Origin: Priapulus caudatus
Lineage: Eukaryota; Priapulida; Priapulimorpha; Priapulimorphida; Priapulidae
DNA: 24,335 nucleotides
Reading direction: 5' to 3'
Assembly: GCF_000485595.1 (NCBI RefSeq)
Contig: NW_014577408.1
Coordinates: 105,994 to 130,328, forward strand
Below, piece after piece: positions 1 through 9,574 of this stretch. The notes beneath the pieces are model-generated. The model did no database searches. It was not told the origin of the DNA and saw only the letters and a program-made list of their open reading frames with translations. The translations under genes and the position numbers were made by a program. Each line of letters starts with the position of its first letter. Within the stretch, counting starts at the first letter, position 1.

Positions 1-359
1 GGGGGTTAGCGCGCTATCGGCAAGCTGGGCGTCTGCCAGGCGTTATCGCAGCCGACACACACGCGACGCCGCGTGCAGGCTCGCTTCACTCTCGCTCATA
101 GCACTGCAGGTGTGAGTCTTATATGTGGAGTGAATCTAATGCTACGCAGTTTCAGCCGCATGCACTTATATATAATAGTATATAATAGTATATAATAGTA
201 CTTTTGGATTGACCGACCGATGGTTGTAGCGATTCATGGAGTGAGTGGTATTTTTTACGCTAGTTTTTAGCCGCATCACGTGTGTTGCTTTCGAACCGAC
301 GGATCGACGTTCGTAGCGAGTGAGCGTAGCAGACGACGAGCTGGCGCCGGTTCGCGCAC
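1..359. other. Non-coding leader with a 10-bp tandem repeat
   Basis: I see no gene here. A perfect triple repeat of TATAATAGTA lies at 171-200. After it, two stretches resemble each other loosely: GACCGACCGATGG...GTAGCGA near 210-235 and GAACCGACGGATCG...GTAGCGAG near 293-320. This hints at an old, decayed duplication of about 90 bp. The open frames crossing the stretch continue into the 24-bp array and reflect its period, not protein selection. Confidence 0.5.
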
Positions 360-884
360 GGCCGCCATGTTGCGTGTCTGCACGGCCGCATCCTTGCCGT
401 GTCTGCCGACGGCCGCATGGTTGCGCATCTGCACGGCCGCCATGTTGCGCCGTGCTGCCGACGGCCGCCATGTTGCGTAGTTTCTGCACGGCCGCGCCAT
501 GTTGCTGTGTCGTGCTCCGGCCGCCATGGTGGCGTGTACTGGCCACTGGACGCGCATGTATGCGCGTCTGCACGGCCGCCATGTTGCGTGTGTCTGCACG
601 GCCGCTGTTGCTGTGGACTGCACGGCCGCCATGTTGCGTGTCTGCACGGCCGCCATGTTGCGTGTCTGCACAGCCGCCATGTTGCGTGTCTGCACGGCCG
701 CCATGTTGCGCGTCTGCACGGCCGCCATGTTACGTGTTCTGCCACGGCCTGCCCTAATGTGATTGCGCCTGCGTGTCTGCACGGCCGCCATGTTGACGCT
801 GTCTGCACGGACCTCGCGCCCCCATGTGCGTCGTCTGCACGCGCCGCCGATGTTGCGCTGTCTGCACGACGGCCGCCATGTTGC
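360..884. repeat. 24-bp GC-rich minisatellite with YY1/Pho-type motif
   Basis: The unit is close to TGCACGGCCGCCATGTTGCG plus TGTC. The core GCCGCCATGTTG is exact or near-exact at about 361, 436, 464, 575, 625, 649, 673, 697, 721, 783, 843 and 872. Copies from 625 to 721 sit exactly 24 bp apart; outer copies are irregular. Because 24 is a multiple of three, frames on both strands stay open and give eight-residue periodic peptides (for example NMAAVQTR on the minus strand). I read these as by-products. The core is the reverse complement of CAACATGGCGGC, which contains the published YY1 consensus AANATGGCGGC. Its CpG-rich composition differs from the neighbouring AT-rich and GA-rich DNA. Confidence 0.9.
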
Positions 885-1749
885 GTGATCTGCCACAGCC
901 TGTTGCATCGCACGTCGTTCTAGGCATCGCTTCTTCAGCGTAACAGCGTCGCGGCACGCGGATCGCCGCGTGTATAATCCGCAGCCTGCCCGCATCACCG
1001 CGCAATTTCGTACAGTCGGCGAGGTTCCGACAATCATGGTCGCGTCGCGGGTAATGTGGCGGCGCCGCCCTGAAACGCTGCGCGTATTACTGCCGACATT
1101 AAAAGCCACGAACGACGGCAGCAACAGCAGCTAGCTAGCTAGGCGGAGCTTAATAGCTATGTCTGGAACGGAATATCGTCATTGCAGCGCTCCTAGAGCC
1201 TTATCTGTGACGAGGACTAGTATCGCCCTCATCTACGGAATGGTTTTTAGGTCTGTCGAATTGGATCAGATGAAACAGAGTCAAATTGAGTGTCGCGCTA
1301 CGACGAAGTAACCTTTGAATTTCGGAGAGGAAGCCTGCTAGTGAGAGAGAAAACACGGCGATGGCCAACAAGAAGGACGGCAGAAGACGGTATCGTCTTC
1401 CCATAGGGCTTAATACATTATGGGGAGATAGCTTAGGAGCGGTGGAACCGCGCGCGCAGATAAACAGCGTCCTTTGCACCCTTGATATAATTGTTAGGTC
1501 GCGTCTGAAGCAGGTTTGCACGGCGTTTTTCCGTGCTCGGCGCGCCAAATTGCTTGCACAGGTTTGGCGGCACTTCGTTCGTTTCGAGCATTGTCTTTGA
1601 TGCTACCCTTTTACAACACATGATTTGCTTTTGTAGAGCTGCCTGATCAGTCGGAGCGGATTGGGATGGACACTGGCTGCATTCAGGGGGGGGACCTATA
1701 AATTTTTTTTGTGCGTTTTATATTAATGTAATGACTTGTCTCAACATAA

Positions 1750-1809
1750 TAGGTATACTAGGTCCTATATTACAAATTTTGATATATAGGCGACGCCTAG
1801 GTATACCTA
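1750..1809. repeat. Degraded copy of the 58-bp palindrome
   Basis: This is the block A counterpart of the perfect palindrome at 7154-7211. The outer arms AGGTATAC and GTATACCT remain. The inner arms carry small insertions and deletions (for example TATTAC, and CGACG in place of GGAC), so the symmetry is imperfect. Confidence 0.8.
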
Positions 1810-2792
1810 CCATGACGGGCGACCTATGACGAAATGTTTATTTTCGACGTATGAATTCGCTGCGGCAGGATTCGCGACACCCGGGTGCAAATAACATCTC
1901 TCATTGACAGTGTAACGTATTACCCCGTACTTACAGTACGTGTCTAACGCTTGAGCGATTTTCAACCATGTATTGTATATGTATCACGGGTCGCACCGGA
2001 GGGGCCTTGGGGCGGGTTGAAGATGCGTGCCGATTAGTTGATATGTTGCACGCCCACTCACCGTGTACGCACGCGCAAGCACTGGTCCGCTGCACGAGAT
2101 GAACCGTTTTTGAGGTGCCCACCTGCCATGCTTTCTTCAGCAGTCGGCTCTAAAACATACAACCGACGACGACAATACCGACAAACGTAAAGCTTGCGAC
2201 CCTATCGCGCAGCGATCGATAGAACTAGTTGAGATTAAGAAGACATGTTCTATTATTCCGCCAACTCGGAATTCGGCCAAATTGGATAAGCCTGGTCCAA
2301 CTACGCCAATTACGCAAACATAACAGGTCGGTAGTGTAAACCCAGGTTAAACTTATTACCCCCCCCCCCGCCATTAGCGAACAGCGGCCGGGTAGGAACA
2401 GGGGTAGAACTGACACGTAGAATTAATACCGCCCGCACACAAGGCACGCGTTATTCACCTACGGAGCGGGATTCGGAAGCCAGATGGAACGAGCAAGCGC
2501 GCGAATAAATTACACGAATTATTCATGCAGTATTACGCTCCTTATCGAAAACCGGGAGTCGGTGCGGTGAATGCCGCACAGGTAGCAGTGCTTGTATATA
2601 TGATGAACGGGCCGATCTGCGCTATATTATCGCGTTGCTTTGTAAACCAGACGCTGGCGACTCCGACCATCGTCGGGGCGCAGTAACGCACGAGTTGTCG
2701 CTCGGCATGGGCACTTGGCAGCGCCGATCGACGCCTGGCCATGCCGACTCTCATCACAGCGGGCACCGCACACGCAGCAAGCAAGCGCTGCA

Positions 2793-2970
2793 GTCGTCAT
2801 CATCATCGTCGTCGCCGGTCATCGTTCGTCCTGTATGACTTTACGTTTGGCTGGCGTCGTCGGCATCGTCGTCGCGGCGTCAATCCGTCATCGTAATATA
2901 AGCATCGTCATTGATTATCGTCAGTCATTCGTTCATTCATCATCGTCGTACGGCACTGATCGTCGTCACT
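2793..2970. repeat. Short ATC/GTC trinucleotide tract
   Basis: Scattered ATC/GTC triplets (TCATCATCATCGTCGTCGCC and similar) correspond to the far longer array at 8055-8330 in the other copy. The tract is contracted here. Translations are poly-Ser/Val/Ile and are not credible as protein. Confidence 0.7.
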
Positions 2971-3571
2971 TCGTCATAGTGAACTCAGAAAAATTTCGAT
3001 GCGGAAGTTTCCGGGGTACTGTGCGTGAGTCGGTTTTCTATGAAGTGCGCGTACGCGGAGAATACACCCTGCCCACTTGTTTTGCAGATATTAGCATCAT
3101 CGGCGCAAATTAGGTGGATATATATGTTACTGCCCGAAAAACTCTCTCTAGTGCAACAGTATCTATTGAAATGGCGTCAGGTGGCGTGAACTAACAGTTT
3201 CCTATCGGACTATATGCCTGTTGTCGGACATTAACGATATCGCAATACAAGCCCCGGATGCACGCACACACGCGCACGCACGCACGCCAGCCACGTTTCG
3301 CGCTATATAAATACGCACATAGATCAAGCGTTTTCTTTGCCCCGTTGCTAAAAAATATCGCCGCGAAACATGCAAATATATATTAGGACGCGAGCCTTCT
3401 ACGAATATCATGCGAATCAATATGCAATTTATTACCGCCGTTCGCAAATCTATCCCTGTGTTTCTACGCACGTCGCGCGCGACGCTGGGCCGACACCTGG
3501 GGCACAGTCGGGAACATTCGCGCCAAATCGATGAGCAGCGCATTATCTGTAGACCTACGTAGGGGATGGCG

Positions 3572-3690
3572 ACTCTCTCTCTCTTTTTTTTCTCTCTCCT
3601 CTCTCTCTCGTCTCTCTCTCTCTCTCGCTAAGTCTCTCTCTCTCTTCGTCTCTCTGCTCGTCTCTCGCTCGGTGGCTCTCTCTCTAGAGC
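3572..3690. repeat. CT-rich pyrimidine tract
   Basis: This is an imperfect (CT)n tract interrupted by CGTCTC and GCTCG. Its counterpart is the shorter, purer (CT)n at 8908-8954, so the locus differs in length between copies. The Arg/Glu-rich minus-strand reading is an artefact of GA repeats. Confidence 0.85.
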
Positions 3691-3895
3691 TTCGCCACCT
3701 CAATCACGGACTGGCACGTCAATAGGTTGCAGCGCGTTGAATTAACTCTGCTCAGCACGCTTGTCCTTCATAGCGGACAGCTGGATCAGCGAGCAATAAT
3801 CAGTGACTAATTGGACAACGCGTGCCTAATGTGAATAAAAAACGCAAATCGGTCGTTGCGCATTCGAGCCCGACTGTGCGACAAATACGTACTTC

Positions 3896-4450
3896 CCTCG
3901 TCATCGTCATCGTCATCGTCATCGTCGTCATCGTCATCGTTCATCATCATCATCATCATCATCATTATCATCATCGTCATTATCAGCATCATCATTATCA
4001 TCATCACTATCATCATTTATCAACAAAACATCATCATCAATCAATATCAATCGATCATTATTCATCGATCGATCATCATTATCATTCATCATATCATCAT
4101 CAAATATCATTATCATATCATCATCAATATCATCATCATATCATCACTCCAATGATCCATCATCAATATCATTCACTCATATGCATCATCAATATCGACT
4201 CATCCAATATCATCTTCAAATATCATCATTCTCCTCGATCATCGATCATCATCATCATTATTATCATCATCACTTCAGCATCATCATTTAATCATCTCAC
4301 TTCATCATCTTCAACAACACATCATCAATCATCGATCATCATCATTTATCATCATTCAAGTATTTCTCATCAATATCATCTCCATCACAACAACATCATC
4401 ATCTATCATCATCATTTTCGATCAATCATCACTCGTAATCATCATCGTCA
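3896..4450. repeat. ATC trinucleotide array, block A copy
   Basis: The array starts as alternating CATCGT and becomes CATCAT with interspersed TTATCA, CAATAT and TCGATC. Its start matches 9124-9204 and its later part matches 12278-12480. It is much less regular than the copy at 12075-12480, with many phase shifts, as expected from base-calling errors in a simple repeat. Poly-His, poly-Ser and poly-Asp readings are rejected as proteins. Confidence 0.9.
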
Positions 4451-4986
4451 ATTCGCGCGATTTGTTTTATTCGAATGTCGTTTCAACAATAACAACTTGG
4501 ACGCCAGCGTCGATTTTCACGTTTCGCCTTGCCGTTGCTTAGCAGACGGACCTATTAATTATTCGAACACACGCGTGCGAAAGAAGCAAGTAGCCGTTAA
4601 TAATGAGACATTACAGCTACGTGTTTTTCGCATGTCGACTAGGAGGATGAAAATTCGACTCCAGATATACATTCATGGAACGCCCGTGACAGACCGGTCT
4701 GCCGATTCTTTGTGGCGAGACAGCAATATGGCTATCGTAGATTCACCCTACCGAACCAATAGTTGATCCCTCCTGAGCCGCCCCCAGGATACGGGAGCCG
4801 GTAGCGTCGGCCTGGAAGAGGCTCAAACGGGATTCCGAGAGCGAGGAGGAACGAGCGTCTGCTGAGTGCCGGTATAGCCTTGCGTTGGTTTAGGTCACTG
4901 CCCTCTTCGGGCTTGAAAATCCTAAGTCCGGCAATCGGATCTAGAACTGGCCTAATGACAGGATTTATTCGCGAGGTTTGCGGAAG

Positions 4987-5068
<82 letters not shown>

Positions 5069-5240
5069 TCACTTGCTCGCTCTCGGTCTCCCGCTGTTTC
5101 TGTCTCGCCCCTCTCTCGCTCTCCCTTTTCGCTCTCGCGCTCTCTCGTTCTCTCGTTCTCTCTCTCTCTCTCTCTCTCTCTCGCTCTTACTCACTCTAAC
5201 CTCTCTCTTATCTCCCGTTCCTTCTCTCATTCCATCGCTC
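4987..5240. repeat. Long (CT)n tract
   Basis: An almost pure (CT)n runs at about 4987-5064, followed by degenerate CTCTCGCTCTC-type sequence and another pure run near 5158-5182. The purine strand offers many GAGAG sites of the kind bound by GAGA-factor-type proteins in insects, but simple repeats give such matches without implying function. Block A homology stops just before it at about 4980. Confidence 0.9.
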
Positions 5241-5565
5241 AATCGTTTCTCGCGACGCTCGCTGCCAAACGATGGTGTAACAGTTCTCTCGTCTACGTTT
5301 ATTTGAACGTTTCTATCTCTACCGCTCTCGCGCGCACAAACGCGGCGATAAATATTTTAAGTAGATTTTTTTTTGCACAGAAGTCGTCGATTCGCAAAGC
5401 GGCAATGTCTGTGTCCGTTCTGTAAAAACACAGTAAAACGTAATTGTGGAGCCATGTTGTGTTTAAACGCCGTCTATTTTATTAGAGAACGCTATCTTGT
5501 TTTTAGAGATTTCAGGAGAGCGCATCTCTAACGTCATCTTCTAATAGAGGTCGTCTTGCTTTAGA

Positions 5566-5567
<2 letters not shown>
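5241..5567. other. Unannotated single-copy spacer
   Basis: No gene or repeat is recognised. The stretch is mixed in composition and ends in moderately AT-rich sequence before the TA tract. Loosely similar phrases (TTAGAGAACGCTATCTTG, TTAGAGATTTCAGGAG and CTAATAGAGGTCGTCTTG) recur at about 40-50 bp, which suggests a weak tandem repeat. Confidence 0.4.

Positions 5568-5616
<49 letters not shown>
5568..5616. repeat. (TA)n microsatellite
   Basis: About 49 bp of uninterrupted TA dinucleotide. The equivalent site in front of block B' (18240-18268) is a shorter, interrupted TA tract. Confidence 0.97.
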
Positions 5617-5618
<2 letters not shown>

Positions 5619-5619
<1 letters not shown>

Positions 5620-6398
5620 CATCCTATATGCTAGTAGCGGGAGCTGGCTGGCCGTAACAGCAGCCGCTACGGCCGCCAGCAGACGAGATGGACGGATAGG
5701 CGCGCTGAGAGCACCTCTCGCCAGTATGTTTTACGCAGCATGTTTTACGCAGTACGTTTTCCGTGCGTTTTAAGGAAGGTGCTATGAAGAGGGAGAAAGT
5801 GCGTATATAGAGATATATTGAGATGGAGAGCGGGCGAGAGAGAGGGGGATGGAAAGATAGTTAGAGAGACAGAGGAAAAGAGAGGCGCCGGAGGAGTGAG
5901 AGAGAAAAAGAGAGAGAGAGAGGAAAAAAAGCAGGAAAAGAGGAAGGGGAAAAAGGCATGAAAAGAGAAAGGGGAAAGAGGGAAAGATAGAGAGAGGGTT
6001 CGCGAGAAAGTAAAAGTGAGTGTGTTTGTCTGAGAGGCATAGGCGCATAGGGAGAGAAATATTAGAAATACTGATATAGCACGCAGACAGAGCATCCTCA
6101 TCCGCAGCGCTGGCCTGTGTTGTTTGTTCTAGGCTTCATCTTGTCAGTCGGCTGTCTCCCACACACGCTGGTGCGTGACGTGTGCCAGCATCCCGCGATA
6201 TCCCGCATAGCGCGAAACTCTCAACCTTCCGGCGCGCAAAAAAAATCGGACGAAATCTCAAAATCGCACAAAAGTTTCCTCTCGTGAGAGCATCGCAGAC
6301 TCTTGTCGACAATTGGAATCTAAGCAACCATCCTGCATTTGCCATGGAGGGAGCAGGGGAGGATGAGATGACGGAAAGCAAGGTGGGAAAGGAGAGAG
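5619..6398. repeat. Block B, duplicated segment
   Basis: Matches 18274-19068 throughout, from GCATCCTATATGCTAG at the left to GACGGAAAGCAAGGTGGGAA at the right. Differences are scattered small insertions and deletions. The centre (about 5785-6060) is GA-rich. On the right side lies a conserved stretch with GTTCTAGGCTTCATCTTGTC and GTCGGCTGTCTCCCACACAC. No frame survives in both copies, so I see no coding potential. The block ends in the first half-unit of the GA minisatellite that is expanded after B'. Confidence 0.9.
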
Positions 6399-7153
6399 CC
6401 ATGTTGCATCGCCGTCGTTCTAGCATCGCTTCTCAGCGTACAGCGCGCGGCATCGCCGTATCGCCGCGTGTTAATCCCGCAGCCTGCCCGCATCACGCGC
6501 AATTTCCTACGTCGGCGAGGTTCCGACATCATTCGCGTCGCGGGTAATGTGGCGGCGGCCGCTGAAACGCGCGCGTATACCGCATAAAAACACGAACGAC
6601 GGCAACAGCAGCCAGCTAGCTAGCGGAGCTATAGCTATGCTGGACGAAATGTATGCGCGCTCTAGACCTTATCTGTGACGGGACTAGTAATCGCTCATCT
6701 ACGGAAGGTTTTAGGTCTGTCAATTGATCCAGATGAAAACAGAGTCCAAATTGATGTGCGCAGCGACGAAGTAACCTTTGAATTTCGGAGAGGAAGCTGT
6801 AGTGAGAGAGAAACACGGCGATGGGCAAGAAGGACGGCAAGAAGACGGTATCGTCTTCCATTAGGCTTATACATTAGGGGAAGATAGCTGGGCCGGTGGC
6901 CGGGCGAGATAAAAGCGTACCCTTTGCACCCTTGAATATAGTTGTTAAGTCGGTGAAGCAGGTTTGCCGGCGTTTTCCGCTCGTGCGCGCCAAATTGCTG
7001 AGTTTGCGGCACTTCGTTCGTTGTCGAGCATTGTCTTTTGAGTACCCTTTCACAACGATGATTTGCTAGAGCTGCCTGTCAGTCACACCGGGCGGATGGG
7101 ATGGGCCGATCACGACCTAATGTAATTAATTAATGGACTTGCTCTCAACATAA

Positions 7154-7211
7154 TAGGTATACCTAGGGTCCCTATATACAAATTTGTATATAGGGACCCT
7201 AGGTATACCTA
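7154..7211. repeat. Perfect 58-bp palindrome with no spacer
   Basis: The two 29-base arms are exact reverse complements. The left arm starts TAGGTATACCTAGGGTCCCT, the centre is ACAAATTTGT, and the right arm ends AGGTATACCTA. Symmetry breaks immediately outside (A on the left, C on the right). Such a sequence can extrude a cruciform or, if transcribed, form one long hairpin. Its origin is unknown: it could be a fold-back transposon remnant, a protein-binding dyad or a structural element. Confidence 0.97.
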
Positions 7212-7257
7212 CCATGACGGACTATGACGAAATGTTTATTTCGCGTATGAATTCGCG

Positions 7258-7275
7258 CCAGGATTCGAACCCGGG
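7258..7275 (-). other. tRNA-like B-box / T-arm sequence
   Basis: On the minus strand this reads CCCGGGTTCGAATCCTGG. It contains an exact pol III B-box (GGTTCGAATCC) and can form a 5-bp T-stem (CCGGG with CCTGG) around a TTCGAAT loop. Just upstream on the same strand is an ACGTA...TACGT stem, but I could not fold a complete cloverleaf with matching acceptor and D arms, so I do not call a tRNA. A decayed tRNA or a tRNA-derived SINE remnant is possible. The block A copy (about 1868-1886) has this motif broken by insertions. Confidence 0.35.
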
Positions 7276-8054
7276 TCAAATAACCTCTCATGACAGTAAC
7301 GTATTACGTACTTAAAGTACGTTAACGCTTAGCGATTTCACCATGTTTGTATATGTTCACGGGTCACGGGGGGGGTTAAGATGCGTGCGTTAGTTGATAT
7401 GTTGCACGCCCACGCACCGTGTACGCACGCGAGCACTGGTGCACGAGAGAACCACGTTTTTGAGGTGCACCATGCATGTTTCTTCAGCATGCTTAAACAA
7501 TACAACCGACAACCGACAACCGACAAACGTAAAAGTTGCGCTACCAGCCGATCGATAGCAACTAGTTGAGATTAGAACATGTTCTATTTTCGCCAACTCG
7601 GAATTGGCAAATTGGAAAGCTGGTCCAACTCGCCAATTCGCCAACATAAAGTCGGTAGTGTAAACCCAACTTTAAATTACCCCCCCTCCCCATTAGCAAC
7701 AGCGGGTAGGAACAGGGTAGAACTGACGCGTAGAACTAATACCGCGACACAAGCACGCGTTTATTCACCTACGCGATTCGGAAGCCAATGTAACCGAGCA
7801 AGCGCGAATAAATTACACGATTATTATGAGTATTACGCTCCTTATCGAAACCGAGTCGGTTCGAGTGAGTGCTTGTATATATATGAACGGCGTGCGTATA
7901 TTATCGCGTGCTTGTAAACAGACGCTGGCGACTCCGACCATCGTCGGCGGCCCAGTAACGCACGAGTGTCGCTCGGCAGGCACTTGGCAGACGCGATCGA
8001 CGCTGCAGGGACTCTACATCACTGCGGGCACGCACACGAGCAAGCAAGCGCTGC

Positions 8055-8330
8055 AGTCGTCATCGTCATCGTCGTCGTCGTCATCGTCGTCGCCGTCATC
8101 GTCGTCGCCGTCATCGTCGTCATCGTCATCGTCGTCGCCGTCATCGTCGTCGCCGTCATCGTCGTCGCCGTCATCGTCGTCATCGTCGTCATCGTCATCG
8201 TCGTCATCGCCGTCATCGTCGTCTATGACTTTACGTTTGCTGGCGTCGTCGGCATCGTCGTCGCCGTCGACGTCATCGTAAATAGCATCGTCATTGTTAT
8301 CGTCGTCATCGTCATCATCATCGTCGTACG
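8055..8330. repeat. TCG/TCA trinucleotide array with a 15-bp higher period
   Basis: An array of GTC and ATC triplets. A GCCG marker recurs at about 8092, 8107, 8137, 8152 and 8167, giving a 15-bp super-unit (GTCATCGTCGTCGCC). The matching place in block A (2793-2970) holds only a short remnant. The resulting poly-Ser, Val/Ile and Thr/Met frames are rejected. Confidence 0.9.
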
Positions 8331-8905
8331 CACTGTCGTCGTCACTTCGTTATTGACTCAGAAAAATCGAGGGAATTTCCGGGCGTATGTGCATGAGTCG
8401 GTTTTCTATGAAGGCGCGTAGCGGAGAATACACGCTGCCCACTTGTTTCTGCAGATATTGATCATGGCCGCAAATTAGTGAATATATATGTACTGCCGAA
8501 AAAAACATTCTCTAGTGCACAGTCATCTATTGAAATGCGTCAGGTGGCGTGACTATACAGTTTCCTATCGACTATATGCTGTTGTCGACATTACGATATC
8601 GCCAATACAAGCCCCGATGCACGCACACACGCGCACGCACGCACGCACACGTTCGCGTAATAAAGTACCACATAAATCAACGTTTGTTTGCCCCGTGTAA
8701 AAAAATCGCCGGAAACATGCAAATTATATTAGACGCGAGCTTCCTCCGAATATCATCGAATCAATATGCAATTTATTCCGCCGTCGCAATATTAGCCCTG
8801 TTGTTTCTACCGACGTCGCGCGCGACGCTGGCGACACCTGGGGCACGTCGGCGAACATTCGCCGCAAATCGATGGCAGCGCATTATCTGTGACTATAGGG
8901 GATGG

Positions 8906-8907
<2 letters not shown>

Positions 8908-8941
<34 letters not shown>

Positions 8942-8954
8942 CTCTCTCTCTCTA
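8908..8954. repeat. (CT)n microsatellite
   Basis: A nearly pure CT run with one CG interruption, counterpart of 3572-3690. Confidence 0.93.
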
Positions 8955-9123
8955 GAGCTTCGCACCTCAATCACGGAGTGAGCGCGTAAATCGCAGACCT
9001 GCCTCATTAGCGGACCGCCGATCAGCAGCAATAATCAGTGACTAATTGGCAACGCGTGCTAATGAAATAAAAACGCAATCGGTCGTTGCGCATTCGAAGC
9101 TCGACTGTCGACAACTACGTACG

Positions 9124-9204
9124 CCCCCTCGTCATCGTCATCGTCATCGTCATCGTCGTCATCGTCATCGTCATCATCATCATCATCATCATCATTATCA
9201 TCAT
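9124..9204. repeat. CGTCAT / ATC array
   Basis: GTCATC repeats pass into CATCAT repeats. Homology to block A stops at its end, where the sequence switches abruptly to a GT array. Confidence 0.9.
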
Positions 9205-9245
9205 CATGTGTGTACGCGTGCGTGTGTGTGCGTGCGTGTGTGTGC

Positions 9246-9280
<35 letters not shown>

Positions 9281-9358
9281 CGTACGTGCGTGCGTGCGTA
9301 CGTACGTGCGTGCGTGTATGTGTGTGTGTGCGTGTGTGCGTGCCTGCGTGCGTGGCGA
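9205..9358. repeat. GT/GCGT microsatellite
   Basis: An imperfect (GT)n with CGTGCGTG and CGTACG variants. It is alternating purine-pyrimidine DNA, which can adopt left-handed form. Cys/Val and Thr/His readings are artefacts. It lies at the start of the intron following the TMEM26-like exon, on that gene's downstream side. Confidence 0.93.
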
Positions 9359-9377
9359 CGGCGCGCGTTGGCGACTG

Positions 9378-9383
9378 ACTCAC
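9378..9383 (-). promoter_or_regulatory. Splice donor of the TMEM26-like exon
   Basis: On the minus strand the exon ends ...CTGAAATG and is followed by GTGAGT, an excellent 5' splice site. The intron interrupts a Trp codon after its second base (TG|G). Family members have Lys-Trp at this point, which supports the exact junction. Confidence 0.8.
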
Positions 9384-9574
9384 CATTTCAGCTCGCGGCC
9401 GTTGCGGCAGCAGATCGAGATGACGCCCTCGAGCATGAGCAGGGCGATGGCGCCTCCGAGGAACCAGTAGCGAATGTCGCCGATCACCGTCACGCATCTC
9501 CAGATGGCGAGAAAGCCGTGCACGGCGAAGAGAATGCGCGCGAGGAAGGCCTTCACTAGCCGTACGACATTCAT
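9384..9574 (-). CDS. TMEM26-like protein, first coding exon (partial gene)
   Basis: This 191-bp exon encodes 63 residues plus two bases. It starts [20 protein letters not shown] and ends with a Cys-Cys-Arg-Asn-Gly-Arg-Glu-Leu-Lys segment before the split Trp codon. The pattern is that of the N-terminus of transmembrane protein 26 (TMEM26) family proteins: a first hydrophobic helix (about residues 9-31) with RxLFxxHG and IWR, then an xRYW motif (residues 35-37), a second helix (about 38-55) with a Glu near its end, and a basic stretch before KW. TMEM26 is a poorly characterised multi-pass membrane protein; its biochemical role is not established. I chose this ATG because it aligns with the family start and has A at -3. 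The rest of the gene should lie toward lower coordinates, but I found no further exon in 1-9377, so the first intron is long or the local assembly is disrupted. Identification is from memory of the family, without a search. Confidence 0.82.

Larger units (their letters stand above)
899..4980. repeat. Block A, duplicated segment (continuous copy)
   Basis: This block re-occurs as 6399-9204 (left part) plus 12278-12914 (right part). Shared landmarks in order include CGTCGTTCTAG, the GATATCG/CACGCACACACGCGCACGCA stretch, GGCAACGCGTG-type sequence before the ATC array, CGCGATTTGTTTTATTCGAA and ATCTAGAACTGG. Differences are mostly single-base insertions or deletions every 10-30 bp. This copy is usually the longer one, with extra bases, and it disrupts structures that are perfect in the other copy. 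That pattern is typical of uncorrected long-read sequence. About 40-50 extra bases near 1675-1730 (a G run followed by a T run) are a larger difference. I find no gene within it. Confidence 0.9.
6399..9204. repeat. Block A', second copy of the left part of block A
   Basis: Collinear with 899 to about 3965. It begins directly after block B inside CCATGTTGC, which is the end of a 24-bp minisatellite unit, and ends inside the ATC array. This copy is shorter and appears cleaner: the palindrome at 7154-7211 is perfect here and the CT and TCG arrays are regular. No gene recognised. Confidence 0.9.

Noticed and set aside
276-1124. Long minus-strand frame with repeated NMAAVQTR peptide (282 codons)
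   Set aside because: Its length comes from a 24-bp tandem repeat, a multiple of three that keeps several frames open on both strands. Codons outside the array show no domain, and the frame is not conserved in the second copy of the right flank.
3822-4766. His-rich 314-codon frame
   Set aside because: A reading of the ATC array. The duplicate at 12278-12914 keeps only part of it, with different flanks and frame breaks.
5745-6101. Leu/Phe/Ser-rich minus-strand frame in block B
   Set aside because: Complement of a GA tract, and not intact in block B'.
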